Shown piece after piece: positions 23,397 to 32,842 of a stretch of DNA of 64,000 nt. The translations under genes and the position numbers were made by a program. Origin of the DNA: Bacillota bacterium (GTDB lineage Bacteria; Bacillota; Clostridia; DSM-8532); the NCBI GenBank assembly GCA_023415825.1, contig JAEZJF010000013.1, positions 1-64,000 on the forward strand, written 5' to 3'. The notes under the pieces were generated by a model. The model saw only the letters and a list, made by a program, of their open reading frames with translations, was not told the DNA's origin and ran no database searches. Numbering within the stretch: position 1 is the stretch's first letter; every line of letters starts with the position of its first letter.

Positions 23397-25523
23397 TTAT
23401 CTTATCTTAAACCTGCTGATTGATTCTTTCAAGGACTCTGCTGCATCTTCAAGTTGTTTTGCGAAGCTTGAAAGCTCTTCAATGGATCCTAGCTGCTCTT
23501 CTGTTGAAGCTGATACCTCTTCTGTAGAAGCCGCGATTTCTTCGGATACCGAAGAAATATTATGAATGGAAGCTATAGTCTGATCTTTATAGTTGTCCAT
23601 TTCGGTAATGCCGTCCATAATGTCAAGAACTCTCTTGGCTAAAAGCTCCATGGAATCAGAAATGTTCTTGAATACATTTAGGGTATTGGCTACAGCTACA
23701 TTTTGTGATTTCAGGATATTTTCCGTGGATATAGCCCTGTCAACAAGATGAGTGGTCTGGCTTTGGGTGTCGGCTATGATGGCGGCGATATCCTTGGTAG
23801 CGAAAGTCGACTGCTCTGCGAGCTTTCTAATTTCATCAGCCACCACTGCAAAGCCCCTTCCGGCTTCGCCGGCCCTGGCTGCTTCTATGGCTGCGTTAAG
23901 AGCCAGAAGGTTGGTCTGATCGGCAATTCCGTTAATGACCTTTACAATTTTCCCAATGGATTGGGAGTTAGCTTCCAGAGCCTGAATATCTGTAATAATG
24001 GTATGTGTGATTTCAGTGGTTTCCTTAGCCTTGCTTTCCAGATCTACAACTGAAGAAAGTCCCTGTTTGGTTAGATCAATGGTATTTTCCGAGTAGGATT
24101 CTATAGTTCTCGCAGAATCTGATACAGTGTTGATTTTCTGAGCCAGGTCTCCCATTTTGATGGAACCTTTCTCAGAGTCGCTGGCCTGGGCAGAAGCGCC
24201 TTCAGCAATCTCCTGAACGGTTCTGGCTACCTCATGGGACACTATGGAGACCTGCTGGGAAGTGGTTGCCACCGTTCTGGACGATTCAATAACTTTTGCA
24301 GCTGTGTCGGCAGCGTTTTCAATGAGCTTTCCCATATGGGATAACATGATTTGAAGGCTCTGTGACAAAGTACCCAGCTCATCTTTCCTGCGAGATTCGA
24401 ACTTGACGGTCAAATCTCCATCTGCAGCCTTCTTGGAAGTTTTAATAATGCGATTAATGGTTCCGCTCATACCGATTGCAATGTATAAACCGATTAAAAT
24501 GGCTATAGCTGCTGCCACAATTGTTAAAACAACGGTTACGTTTTTTATTCCTTTTGCTGAATCAGAGAAGTTGGAGGTGGGAACAAGACCTATAAATACA
24601 AATCCTGTATCTCCGACTTTTGCGTGGAGTACCATGTGCTCTTTCCCTTTATAGTCGGTAATAAATGAGCCGTGCTCTTCTTGGCTTTTAGTGGCCGTGG
24701 AAAAGAACTCTGTACCTATAATTTGATTATTGGGATCCGATGTATCCAGAGGCTCATTGACGCCATTGTTCATGACAAAGGCAACGTCCTTGTTGTCAGG
24801 ACTGATGAGGTGCAATTCACTGTTGCTACCAAAATCGAGATCTTTCAGGGCATTATTTATCAAATCAGGCTTTGCATCTACAACGAGCAAACCCTTGGCT
24901 TCCTTGGAAATAGAATTCTGGATAAGCATTACCGATGATAATGAATAGGGTTCCGATTCAGGGAGCAGCTTGTCAAGCTCAGCATGGCTTCCAAGCCAGA
25001 AGGCTTCTCCGCCTTTTTCTCTTGCCCGGTTTGAAAGCTGGGTGCCGCCAAGATCCGCATATTGAACTTCTTTGAGATTGGCATGGGACGAAATGGATTT
25101 GCCGTCATCCAAAAGGATGGTAATACTGCAGATAAGCTCATTTTCTGACGAGATATTTTTAATAAGGTTGATTAATTTTTGCCGATATGAGGCAGCGCCA
25201 ATGGCGTCCTTGGAACTAAGAGCATAATTTTGGAAGTCGGTATCTATGGAAATCTGGGTAGATGTGTTTTCAATATTACGGAGAGACAATCCGATATATT
25301 TGTTTACCTGGCCCATTGCTTCGAGAGATGTCTTTGTGGCGGTATCCTTAATGGAATTAAAAGCGCTGTTGTAAGAAAAGATACCAAGGAGAATAATGGG
25401 AATAAGGGTGACCAAGAAAGCAGCAATCAACTTTGTTCGGATGCTAAATAACCAGTTGTCAAATCGAAATAATTTCTTTGCTGAAGAAGAAGAAACAGTT
25501 TTCGTTATTTTCGGAAATTTCAT
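23397..25523 (-). CDS. Methyl-accepting chemotaxis protein
   Basis: A 708-residue transmembrane chemoreceptor. The first membrane segment is near residues 33-53 (AAFLVTLIPIILLGIFSY). A Cache-type sensing domain of about 280 residues follows, then the second segment (VVLTIVAAAIAILIGLYIAI), a HAMP domain, and a long coiled-coil signalling domain with the conserved hairpin tip AARAGEAGRGFAVVADEIRK. Pairs of Glu/Gln suited to methylation occur near the C-terminus. Standing alone next to sialic acid genes, it may sense a sugar or its breakdown product; this is inference. A structured leader precedes it (25564-25624). Confidence 0.92.
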   Translation of the reverse strand: MKFPKITKTVSSSSAKKLFRFDNWLFSIRTKLIAAFLVTLIPIILLGIFSYNSAFNSIKDTATKTSLEAMGQVNKYIGLSLRNIENTSTQISIDTDFQNYALSSKDAIGAASYRQKLINLIKNISSENELICSITILLDDGKSISSHANLKEVQYADLGGTQLSNRAREKGGEAFWLGSHAELDKLLPESEPYSLSSVMLIQNSISKEAKGLLVVDAKPDLINNALKDLDFGSNSELHLISPDNKDVAFVMNNGVNEPLDTSDPNNQIIGTEFFSTATKSQEEHGSFITDYKGKEHMVLHAKVGDTGFVFIGLVPTSNFSDSAKGIKNVTVVLTIVAAAIAILIGLYIAIGMSGTINRIIKTSKKAADGDLTVKFESRRKDELGTLSQSLQIMLSHMGKLIENAADTAAKVIESSRTVATTSQQVSIVSHEVARTVQEIAEGASAQASDSEKGSIKMGDLAQKINTVSDSARTIESYSENTIDLTKQGLSSVVDLESKAKETTEITHTIITDIQALEANSQSIGKIVKVINGIADQTNLLALNAAIEAARAGEAGRGFAVVADEIRKLAEQSTFATKDIAAIIADTQSQTTHLVDRAISTENILKSQNVAVANTLNVFKNISDSMELLAKRVLDIMDGITEMDNYKDQTIASIHNISSVSEEIAASTEEVSASTEEQLGSIEELSSFAKQLEDAAESLKESISRFKIR

Positions 25524-25563
25524 TGCAACCTACCTACCTTTTATATATATTGGAAACCCTAAC

Positions 25564-25624
25564 AATGGTAACCATTATGCTTCCTATTGAAATTATAGGA
25601 AGCTCCATACTTTCGCTTATTACC
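25564..25624 (-). promoter_or_regulatory. Structured 5' leader of the chemoreceptor gene
   Basis: Read on the minus strand, GGTAA and TTACC can close around an inner perfect hairpin (GCTTCCTAT/ATAGGAAGC, 25579-25603). The 3' part also forms the palindrome AATGGTAACCATT, so two folds compete. It does not match a riboswitch class that I can recognise. Confidence 0.35.
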
Positions 25625-25798
25625 CATAAATTTGACACCTTAATCTAATATATTCATAAATTTGGATTTTTTTTGACAAATTTTTTAAAAGCATGAAAAG
25701 AGGTTGTAAAATAAGGAACATTAAGTCCAGTACAGACTTTGGGCGCTTGCAGGTTTTTATTCACCAACCAAATGAGTTTCATTTTAATAAAGACAAAA

Positions 25799-25833
25799 TA
25801 AGCAGATCACTAATTAAGTCAGTGATCTGCTTA
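25799..25833 (-). terminator. Intrinsic terminator of the oxoacid dehydrogenase operon
   Basis: Perfect 13-bp stem TAAGCAGATCACT with its complement and a 9-base loop, followed on the minus strand by TTTTGTCTTTATT. It lies about 40 bases after the E1 stop. Confidence 0.85.
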
Positions 25834-25871
25834 CATTATGCTTATTGCGAAGTAACAAGACAACGCTTATC

Positions 25872-28337
25872 TTAGATTCCCAGCTTGTTCTCACGGATCT
25901 GTTCAAGCTCTGTACAATTGTGGGAGCAGACATGTCCGGAGAGAGGGAGAATACGTTCATGGATGGCGTCAACTATCCACTCAGGCTGCGGGAAGAAGGC
26001 TTCCTCAAGCTCGTGGGCAGGTGTGATCCAGTTCTTAGCCCCCACAACAACAGGAGGTGCATCCAGGTAGTCGAAGGCAAGCTCTGCAATGTTAGATGCG
26101 AGGTTTCGCATGAAAGAGTTGCGCTCACAGGCGTCTCCGGAGATAACGATACGACCGGTCTTCTTAACGCTCTCGATAACCTTTTCGTAATTAAAAGGTA
26201 CAATACTGCGAGCATCAATGATCTCTGCGCTAACGCCATACTTTTCAGCGAGTATGTCAGCAGCCTCCAACGCTCTGTACAGGGTAGCACCGATGGTAAG
26301 GATGGTTACATCAGAACCTGCACGCTTGATGTCGGGCTCACCGAATGGGATCTCGTATTCCTCTTCGGGAACTCCGCCTACGTGGAACTGCTCGGCTACA
26401 TCATAAATACGCTGGCTTTCAAGGTATATAACGGGATCGGTACCGTTTAAAGCGGATTGCATAAGACCTTTAGCGTCATACGGTGTAACAGGGAATACCA
26501 CTTTGAGACCGGGGATGTGGGCACAAATAGCCGACCAGTCCTGTGAATGCTGTGCGCCGTACTTGCTGCCAACGCTCATACGAAGTACTACAGGCATCTT
26601 TAGCATACCTGCGCTCATGGACTGCCACTTGCTGAGCTGGTTGAATATTTCATCACCCGCACGGCCCAAGAAGTCACAGTACATCAGCTCTGCGATGGCG
26701 CGGCCGCCGCTCATGGCGTAGCCTACAGCAGAGCCGACAATGGCCGCTTCACTGATGGGTGTGTTGAATAATCTATGGTAGGGAATGGCTTCTGTCATAC
26801 CGCGATATACTGCGAAAGCTCCACCCCAGTCACGTACGTCCTCACCGTAGGAAACAAGGGTCGGATCCTCATAATACTTGTTGATGATGGGCTCTGCAAT
26901 ACCGTCGCGGAGCTGATAGACTTTGTTCTTTGATATGGGCTTGCCGTCTTTATCGAAGGCGAAACGCTCCTTGCGTGAGACTTGCATAACCCGGGGACAC
27001 TCTTCTTTAGGCAGCAATACATCGGGTTTCCGTTCCGAGTCAAATGCGCGGACTTTTTCGTTGGAGAACATGAGGTCGCCGATGAAGTTAGCCTGGCTGC
27101 CAAAGATGTCGATACGCGGAGATACCTTTTCATCAATGGAAAGCTTAAAGTTGCGCAGCATGTCAGCTTTGACCATGGCGCGGATAGCTTCAATTTCACC
27201 TTCGGTGCATACGCCTGCTTCTAGAAGCTGCTTTCCGTATGCTTCAATGGAATCTGCTGCTTCCCACTCAGCGATTTCCTCCTTGGTACGATAGCTGGAG
27301 GAATCGGATGGGGAGTGACCGGAGATACGGTAGGTCACCACGTCTAAGAGCATAGGACCGTCCTTCTTGGCTGTGGGCAGCTTACGTTTGTATGCATCAA
27401 TGACTGCCAATGGGTTGTAACCATCCACACGTTCGGCGTGGAGCTGAGTTGGGGAGAGGCCTGCCGCAATACGAGCCACTGAGCCATAGCCCATGGTCTC
27501 ACCCAAGGTCTGGCCGCCCATGCCGTAGAAATTGTTGTTGATGTTGAAGATGATGGGCATACCGCCGCCATTCTCACCCCAAAGGGTCTTGCACTGATCC
27601 ATTACTGCAAGCATAAAACCTTCCCAGACAGGACCGCAGCCCAGGGAACCATCTCCGATATTACATATTACAACACCGGGCTTCTTGTTGATGAGCTTGA
27701 ACATCGCTGCACCCGCAGAGATATCGCCGCTGCCGCCTACGATGGCGTTGTTGGGGAAGATGCCAAAGGGTGTGAAGAAAGCGTGCATGGAACCGCCCAA
27801 GCCTTTATTAAAACCGTTTTCACGGGCAAAGGTCTCACACATCATTCCATAGAGCAAAAAGTCACGGCCAATTTCCTTGACGGATTTCTTGGAATCGTTG
27901 ATGACCGCCAGGGTTTTTCCGTCGAAGAAATCCTTCATGATCTGCATTAAATGCTCTTCATCCAAGGTTTCAACAGCACGGAGACCTTTTGCAAGGATTT
28001 CACCGTGGCTGCGGTGGGATCCGAAAGTAAAGTCGTCCAGGGTAAGATGAAAAGCCTGGCCCACATACGCAGCCTCTTGACCGATGCCAAGGTGAGCCGG
28101 TCCGGGATGGTTGTAGGGTACACCCTCATACTCGCTGGTGGTTTTAATGAGGTTCAGCATGGTCTCAAACTCGCGAATATAGAACATATCGCGGTAGATA
28201 TTCAGAAACTCTTCCTTGGTGAAGTTGCGAAGCTCATCCTTCACCGTTTTCTGATAAGTATTGACGGGTATGTCTTTGAACTTAAGTTTGCCCGGCTTAC
28301 GCATTTCCGCCGGAGAAACGGGTAATTGCTTTGACAT
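25872..28337 (-). CDS. 2-oxoacid/acetoin dehydrogenase E1, alpha and beta fused
   Basis: An 821-residue thiamine-diphosphate enzyme with E1 alpha and E1 beta in one chain. The alpha half carries FGSHRSHGEILAKG and the ThDP motif GDGSLGCGPVWEGF near residue 230, ending in NINNNFYGMGG. After a linker near 400-450, the beta half starts with VSYGEDVRDWGG, then FNTPISEAAIVGSAVG, and ends with a transketolase C-terminal domain (SIVPFNYEKV). E1 decarboxylates pyruvate, another 2-oxoacid or acetoin and passes the acyl unit to lipoyl E2. The ATG at 28337 follows GGAG by 10 bases. The order E2-Lpd-E1 and the fusion are less common than separate subunits. Confidence 0.88.
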   Translation of the reverse strand: MSKQLPVSPAEMRKPGKLKFKDIPVNTYQKTVKDELRNFTKEEFLNIYRDMFYIREFETMLNLIKTTSEYEGVPYNHPGPAHLGIGQEAAYVGQAFHLTLDDFTFGSHRSHGEILAKGLRAVETLDEEHLMQIMKDFFDGKTLAVINDSKKSVKEIGRDFLLYGMMCETFARENGFNKGLGGSMHAFFTPFGIFPNNAIVGGSGDISAGAAMFKLINKKPGVVICNIGDGSLGCGPVWEGFMLAVMDQCKTLWGENGGGMPIIFNINNNFYGMGGQTLGETMGYGSVARIAAGLSPTQLHAERVDGYNPLAVIDAYKRKLPTAKKDGPMLLDVVTYRISGHSPSDSSSYRTKEEIAEWEAADSIEAYGKQLLEAGVCTEGEIEAIRAMVKADMLRNFKLSIDEKVSPRIDIFGSQANFIGDLMFSNEKVRAFDSERKPDVLLPKEECPRVMQVSRKERFAFDKDGKPISKNKVYQLRDGIAEPIINKYYEDPTLVSYGEDVRDWGGAFAVYRGMTEAIPYHRLFNTPISEAAIVGSAVGYAMSGGRAIAELMYCDFLGRAGDEIFNQLSKWQSMSAGMLKMPVVLRMSVGSKYGAQHSQDWSAICAHIPGLKVVFPVTPYDAKGLMQSALNGTDPVIYLESQRIYDVAEQFHVGGVPEEEYEIPFGEPDIKRAGSDVTILTIGATLYRALEAADILAEKYGVSAEIIDARSIVPFNYEKVIESVKKTGRIVISGDACERNSFMRNLASNIAELAFDYLDAPPVVVGAKNWITPAHELEEAFFPQPEWIVDAIHERILPLSGHVCSHNCTELEQIRENKLGI

Positions 28338-28363
28338 AAGTATCACTCTCCTTAAATCTATGC

Positions 28364-29728
28364 TCAGTATTGGAATACTGCTTCTCTTATGATTTCACAC
28401 ACGGTTGGGTGCGGGAATACAATCTGTTTGATGTCTTCAAGGGTTAGTTCCAGTTCGATAAATGTGCCGCAGGCCACAATAAATTCGGAGGAATAATTGG
28501 AAAGCGCCTGTACACCTACAATGGTACGATGCTGTTTGTTGATGACCAGCTTGCATATGCCGTCGCCGCCCTCGTTTTCAGCCAGGTATCTTCCGGAGAA
28601 ACGCATGGGAATCTTAACGACGTCCACATCCATGCCTTTCTTTTTGGCAGTATACTCTGTTTCGCCAACGGAGGATAGCTCGGGATTGGTATACAATACC
28701 GAAGGGATGGCGCTGTAGCGCATCATATCCTTTTTACCCAGCATGTGGTTGACGGCGACCTCTGCCTCACGATAAGCGGTGTGGGCCAGCATGGATTTGC
28801 CGTTGACATCCCCTGCGGCGTAAACCCCGGGAATGTTGGTTTTCATATGTGTATCGGTGACGATAGCACCGCGCTCGGTTAAAACATTGATGGTTTCAAG
28901 ACCGATGCCCTGGGTATTGGCCCTGCGCCCAATGGAAAGGAGTACTTTATCGGCTGACACGGTTTCGGTCTTGCCGTCCTTTTCGTATACCACACTGTCG
29001 GTTTTGACTTCGGTAACCCTGGCATTGAGATGGAAGGTCATGCCTTTTTTCTCATAGCCCTTTTGCAGAAGCTTCACAAGATCCGGATCATTTTCTCCTG
29101 CTATGTGATCGAGCATTTCGATAACTGTTACCTCTGTGCCGATGCTGTTAAAGTAGGAAGCCATCTCAAGTCCGATTACGCCGCCTCCGATAACAACGAG
29201 CTTCTTGGGCGCTTGCGCAAGATCCAGAGTTTCGCGGTTGGTCATAACGAAGCCTGAAGCAAGGCCTTCTTTAAGGCCGGGAATGGGTGGTACGGCCGGA
29301 GAAGAACCGGTGGCTATCAAAAGCCGCTTGCCGGTATAGGTCTCGCCATTTGCCGATACGGTGTAGCCCTCGGCGTTTCTTCCGGTAATGACGCCTTCGC
29401 TCTCTACAAGCGTAACATGGCTTGCCTTTAAAGTTGCCTTGACGCCGCTTACCAGTGTTTTAACCACTTTATCCTTACGTGCAACGACCTTGGCATGGTC
29501 TATGGAGAGGCCTGAGGCTGTAACGCCATATTTTTCGCCATGTAATGCACCGTCATATAGCTTTGCACTGTACAACAGGGTTTTGGTGGGGATACAGCCT
29601 TCATTAAGGCATACGCCGCCCACGCTTCTTTTTTCAATACAGAGCACGCTCAAGCCTGCATGGCCGGCACGCTTGCTGGCAAGGTAGCCTGCGGGGCCAC
29701 CGCCAAGAACGATAAGATCATATGTCAT
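28364..29728 (-). CDS. lpdA: Dihydrolipoamide dehydrogenase (E3)
   Basis: A 454-residue flavoprotein disulfide reductase without an N-terminal lipoyl domain. The FAD motif is VLGGGPAGYLAS near residue 7. The redox disulfide is Cys40/Cys45 in GGVCLNEGCIPTK, the NAD motif is VIGGGVIGLEMA, and the second FAD motif is YAAGDVNGKSMLAHTA. The C-terminal HPTVCEIIREA carries the active-site His and Glu, though the usual H-P-H-P-T reads F-P-H-P-T. It reoxidises dihydrolipoyl E2 with NAD. GGGAGG sits 8 bases before the ATG. It lies 13 bases after the E2 gene in the same leftward operon. Confidence 0.93.
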   Translation of the reverse strand: MTYDLIVLGGGPAGYLASKRAGHAGLSVLCIEKRSVGGVCLNEGCIPTKTLLYSAKLYDGALHGEKYGVTASGLSIDHAKVVARKDKVVKTLVSGVKATLKASHVTLVESEGVITGRNAEGYTVSANGETYTGKRLLIATGSSPAVPPIPGLKEGLASGFVMTNRETLDLAQAPKKLVVIGGGVIGLEMASYFNSIGTEVTVIEMLDHIAGENDPDLVKLLQKGYEKKGMTFHLNARVTEVKTDSVVYEKDGKTETVSADKVLLSIGRRANTQGIGLETINVLTERGAIVTDTHMKTNIPGVYAAGDVNGKSMLAHTAYREAEVAVNHMLGKKDMMRYSAIPSVLYTNPELSSVGETEYTAKKKGMDVDVVKIPMRFSGRYLAENEGGDGICKLVINKQHRTIVGVQALSNYSSEFIVACGTFIELELTLEDIKQIVFPHPTVCEIIREAVFQY

Positions 29729-29741
29729 ATGCTAATCCTCC

Positions 29742-31076
29742 CTATCCGATTAATAAGGTTGAGAAATTTTCAAGGGCAGTCGTGAGCTCCATCAGGAAAC
29801 GGGATGCCGGAGCGCCGTCAACGGCACGGTGATCATAGGTTAGTGAGAGTCCCATTGCGGGATAGGTTGTGATGGAACCATTCACCGTACGCACACGCTC
29901 CATGATGCCATTGACTCCCAGGATACCCGTCTGTGGCGGATTGATTACAGGTGTGAAGCTCTCTATTCCGAATGTTCCGAGATTGGAAATAGTAAAGGTT
30001 GCACCTGCCAGGAGATCAGGAGAGATATTCCCTTCCTGGGCAGCCTTGGCTAGTGCTTTGCTTTCTGCTGCAATCTCTTTAAGACTCTTCATATCGGCAT
30101 TGAAAAGTGTGGGCACCATGAGGCCACGGGGAGTATCTACCGCCATTCCTAAATGGACATGCTTGAAATAACGCATTTTGTCATCGAGGAAATGAGCGTT
30201 GAGATCCTTGTGATTTTTAAGTACACGTGAAACTGCAAAAAGAATGATATCATTATAGGTGATATTGGGTAAATTCATCTTTTCTGCCGCAGCCTTCAAC
30301 TGCTTGCGGAATGCCGCAATATTGGTGGTGTCAAAAGAGCAGTTATTAGTGAGCTGTGCCATGGTGGAGAGGCTCTGCTGCATGCTCTTTGCTATGATCT
30401 TACGAATATTGGGCAGCTTGACGTCCTCAAATTCCGGACCATTTGCAGCAACTGCAGGGATAGAGACCTGGGCTGTGGCAGCAGCATCAGTCGATTGGAT
30501 CGCACCGTCAAGGGGGATTCTCCCGCCAAGACCTGTTCCGGTACGGCTTTCCTGAGCCAAACGAATGACATCACGTTCAATGACACGGCCATGAGGGCCT
30601 GTGGGCGCAGCAACGGATGCATCTACCTTAAGACGCTCTCCTGTTGCTTTTGCACGAGGGGAAACAAAGGCTGTACCCGCTGCTCCTGCTGCTCCGGTTG
30701 CGGCGGTATATGAAGGTGTAGCCTCAGCCTCGGTGGCGCTGACAGTTGATTCAACGGGTTCTGCTGGGTTGTCCTTGGCGGAAGAAGCAGGAACACTGGA
30801 TGAACCTGCTTTAGGATTAAACTCTTCAAAGCTTTCACCGAGGTTACCGATGACGGCCACATTGGTCAGACAGGGAACATCATCACCTTCCTCAAAAAAC
30901 AAGGCAAGTATCGTTCCTTCAACCTTGGCTTCTTCTTCAAAAGTAGCTTTGTCTGTTTCATAACTGAAAAGGATATCGCCAATCTTGACTGCATCGCCGA
31001 CCTTCTTGTTCCATTTGCCGATAATACAGCTTTCCACTGATTGCCCTTGACGGGGCAGAATGACTGGTGTTGCCAT
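29742..31076 (-). CDS. Dihydrolipoamide acyltransferase (E2) of the 2-oxoacid dehydrogenase complex
   Basis: A 444-residue E2. A single lipoyl domain has the lipoylated Lys43 in YETDKATFEEEA. An Ala/Pro/Ser/Glu-rich linker follows (about 95-145), then a peripheral subunit-binding domain (VSPRAKATGERLK through HGRVIERDVIRLA). The catalytic domain contains FTISNLGTFGIESFTPVINP and the active-site HRAVDGA near the C-terminus. It transfers the acyl group to CoA and scaffolds E1 and E3. GAGGAG precedes the ATG at 31076. It is the first gene of the leftward operon and is preceded by a long hairpin-rich leader. Confidence 0.92.
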   Translation of the reverse strand: MATPVILPRQGQSVESCIIGKWNKKVGDAVKIGDILFSYETDKATFEEEAKVEGTILALFFEEGDDVPCLTNVAVIGNLGESFEEFNPKAGSSSVPASSAKDNPAEPVESTVSATEAEATPSYTAATGAAGAAGTAFVSPRAKATGERLKVDASVAAPTGPHGRVIERDVIRLAQESRTGTGLGGRIPLDGAIQSTDAAATAQVSIPAVAANGPEFEDVKLPNIRKIIAKSMQQSLSTMAQLTNNCSFDTTNIAAFRKQLKAAAEKMNLPNITYNDIILFAVSRVLKNHKDLNAHFLDDKMRYFKHVHLGMAVDTPRGLMVPTLFNADMKSLKEIAAESKALAKAAQEGNISPDLLAGATFTISNLGTFGIESFTPVINPPQTGILGVNGIMERVRTVNGSITTYPAMGLSLTYDHRAVDGAPASRFLMELTTALENFSTLLIG

Positions 31077-31320
31077 AGTTTTCACTCCTCTTATCAAAAT
31101 AAGAACCCCACCTATTACCTTTAGGCGCTTATGCAATTAAAAAATTGCTTGCGGGTCCCGGGAACTAGGATGCTTAGGCGAGCAGCATACGAAGTATGCG
31201 ACCAGCCCTTGTTACTCCGTAATAACACAAAACGTTATAAACGATAGTAATTTGTTATTTGCATGATATATTTTTAACTTTGAATGATTAAACATATCAC
31301 TAATATGTTATATTCTATCA
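31077..31320 (-). promoter_or_regulatory. Hairpin-rich leader upstream of E2
   Basis: This E2 leader holds several short self-complementary units: GCAATT/AATTGC (31133-31148), TCCCGGGA (31156-31163), GCATAC/GTATGC (31185-31199) and a GTTAC..GTAATAAC unit (31211-31226). The block from about 31149 to 31215 is much richer in GC than the surrounding DNA, and the rest up to 31320 is AT-rich and probably carries the promoter. No known riboswitch class is recognised. Confidence 0.4.
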
Positions 31321-31356
31321 ATGATTTCATCCGGTGTCAATGTTACTATAAAAATA

Positions 31357-31389
31357 GACCTCCCCCGCCATCAGAGGGCAAGAGAGGTC
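31357..31389 (-). terminator. Intrinsic terminator after yjbQ
   Basis: On the minus strand GACCTC...GAGGTC closes an inner CCC/GGG stem and is followed by TATTTTTAT. It lies about 70 bases after the yjbQ-type gene. Confidence 0.65.
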
Positions 31390-31458
31390 CTGGTTTCTGG
31401 TATTTTGTTATCTGTACCTGAACGGTTCTGGGTCTTGCGTGGATTTTATGCAAAACGG

Positions 31459-32079
31459 TTACCTTTTCTGCTGAAGATCAAAATGGGGCATATAAGCCTT
31501 TTCTTCATCGGTGAATTTACGTAATGTATTGACGACTTCGCCATTATTCCACTTGCGGTCTCCCACATCCTCAGTTGTGCCCATAATTGTGACGTTTAAT
31601 TGCCTGCGGCGGGCACGGACATGATCCCAATCTATAAAATAAATGTGAGCAAATTCGCCGCCGTCCAGCTTGCCGTCTTTAATGGTCATGGTTTCGCTGC
31701 GACCGAAGAAAACGCTGCGCAGATGGCCATCTGTGTTCATACTGGTGAAGTTGCCGGGTTCATTGACATAACGGCCGAACTGTGCGTGGATGGGGCCGGG
31801 GTGACGATATTGGTTCTCTTCTGAATAATCAGGTATCATCTTTCGCATGATATCCAGCAGGTCATGCTGCAGATATTCGAGATCGAAGGAATCGAGATCA
31901 TGGGAGCATTCCTGTATCATAACGCTGCAGGTGGTATGGTGAGAAGCAAGGGCACAGGTGCCGTTCTTAATACCAGATTCTTTTACCATTTCCATAACTT
32001 CTTTAGATACATCATGAAAAGTTGGAATCCAACCTCTGGATTGGAGCTCAAGCTCCTTTTGGTACACTTTAAATTCCAT
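31459..32079 (-). CDS. YjbQ-family protein (UPF0047)
   Basis: A 206-residue YjbQ/UPF0047 protein, somewhat longer than the usual 130-140 because of an extended insert and C-terminus. Conserved parts are GTCALASHHTTCSVMIQE and HAQFGR followed by G-H-L-R-S-V-F-F-G-R. Family members have weak thiamin-phosphate-synthase-like activity, but their real role is unclear. The ATG at 32079 has GGAGG upstream. It follows the triose-phosphate isomerase-type gene, probably in one operon, and ends before a terminator. A role linked to phosphorylated sugars is possible by context only. Confidence 0.85.
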   Translation of the reverse strand: MEFKVYQKELELQSRGWIPTFHDVSKEVMEMVKESGIKNGTCALASHHTTCSVMIQECSHDLDSFDLEYLQHDLLDIMRKMIPDYSEENQYRHPGPIHAQFGRYVNEPGNFTSMNTDGHLRSVFFGRSETMTIKDGKLDGGEFAHIYFIDWDHVRARRRQLNVTIMGTTEDVGDRKWNNGEVVNTLRKFTDEEKAYMPHFDLQQKR

Positions 32080-32137
32080 TATACAAACCTCCATTTATTT
32101 ATGCTCAAAAAGCAAAGTCTACATCTTAATACTAATA

Positions 32138-32842
32138 CTATTTTTTATTACGCGCGTCCCATGCTTCACGTACGGCATGGATCATCTCATCCACCATGGC
32201 TGCGCTGTCGGGTGCTTTTACAATACCGCTGGATGAGCCGGTAGATTCTGCTCCTGCGTAAATAACATTATACACGTCTTTCCCCGAGCTGATACCTGCA
32301 CCCTGCAGTACAAGTATTTCAGGGTTAACGGATTTTACCGCTTCTATGGAAGCAAGAACATAATCCATATCGCTGGCCTTGCCGGTACCGATCAGTTCTG
32401 TAGGCTCGGCAACGATGATGTTGGGCTCCAATAGCGCGATGGCTTTTGCTTCAGCGATGGAATCGGCACAAACGATGGAGATCAGCCCTACCTCATCGGC
32501 ACGTTTTATGGTCTGACGCAGTACGGATAAGGAAATCGGCTTTTCGCAATGGTTAAGCATAACGCCCACTGCTCCGGCAGCTTTAATGGATTCAGGCAAA
32601 ACATCTGCAAGACCACGGCCGACAGGGATCGGATCCATATGAGGTGCAAACACGAAAAGTCGCTCTGTTTCCTGGGCGACTCTGCGAATATCCGGATATG
32701 GTGTTGTGAAAATGATATCGACATCGTATTTTTTTGATGCGGCATCAGCAGCTTTGGCTAGCTTTATGATCTGATCACCGTATAAATAGGACTTGGGACC
32801 AATTTCAAAAAAGGGAGGTTTAATTGTTAATCCTCTGTACAT
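32138..32842 (-). CDS. Triose-phosphate isomerase-like protein, archaeal-type
   Basis: A 234-residue isomerase of the short archaeal-like TIM type rather than the 250-residue bacterial TpiA. Visible sites are VMLNHCEKP (the catalytic His region, N-H-S-E in the family), IVAEPTELIGTGKA (the catalytic Glu loop) and the phosphate-binding QGAGISSGKDV. Such extra TIM copies occur in polyol and tetrose pathways, for example erythrulose-phosphate isomerases. That is a hypothesis here. It is transcribed away from the rpe gene at 33741. Its start and ribosome site are part of the duplicated promoter block. Confidence 0.82.
   Translation of the reverse strand: MYRGLTIKPPFFEIGPKSYLYGDQIIKLAKAADAASKKYDVDIIFTTPYPDIRRVAQETERLFVFAPHMDPIPVGRGLADVLPESIKAAGAVGVMLNHCEKPISLSVLRQTIKRADEVGLISIVCADSIAEAKAIALLEPNIIVAEPTELIGTGKASDMDYVLASIEAVKSVNPEILVLQGAGISSGKDVYNVIYAGAESTGSSSGIVKAPDSAAMVDEMIHAVREAWDARNKK

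Larger units (their letters stand above)
25524..25871. other. Intergenic region: chemoreceptor leader and E1 terminator
   Basis: This 348-base AT-rich gap holds, from left to right, the chemoreceptor leader with a foldable element (25564-25624), about 170 bases of T-rich DNA with likely promoter sequence but no gene I can support, and the terminator of the leftward E1 gene at 25799-25833. Confidence 0.5.
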
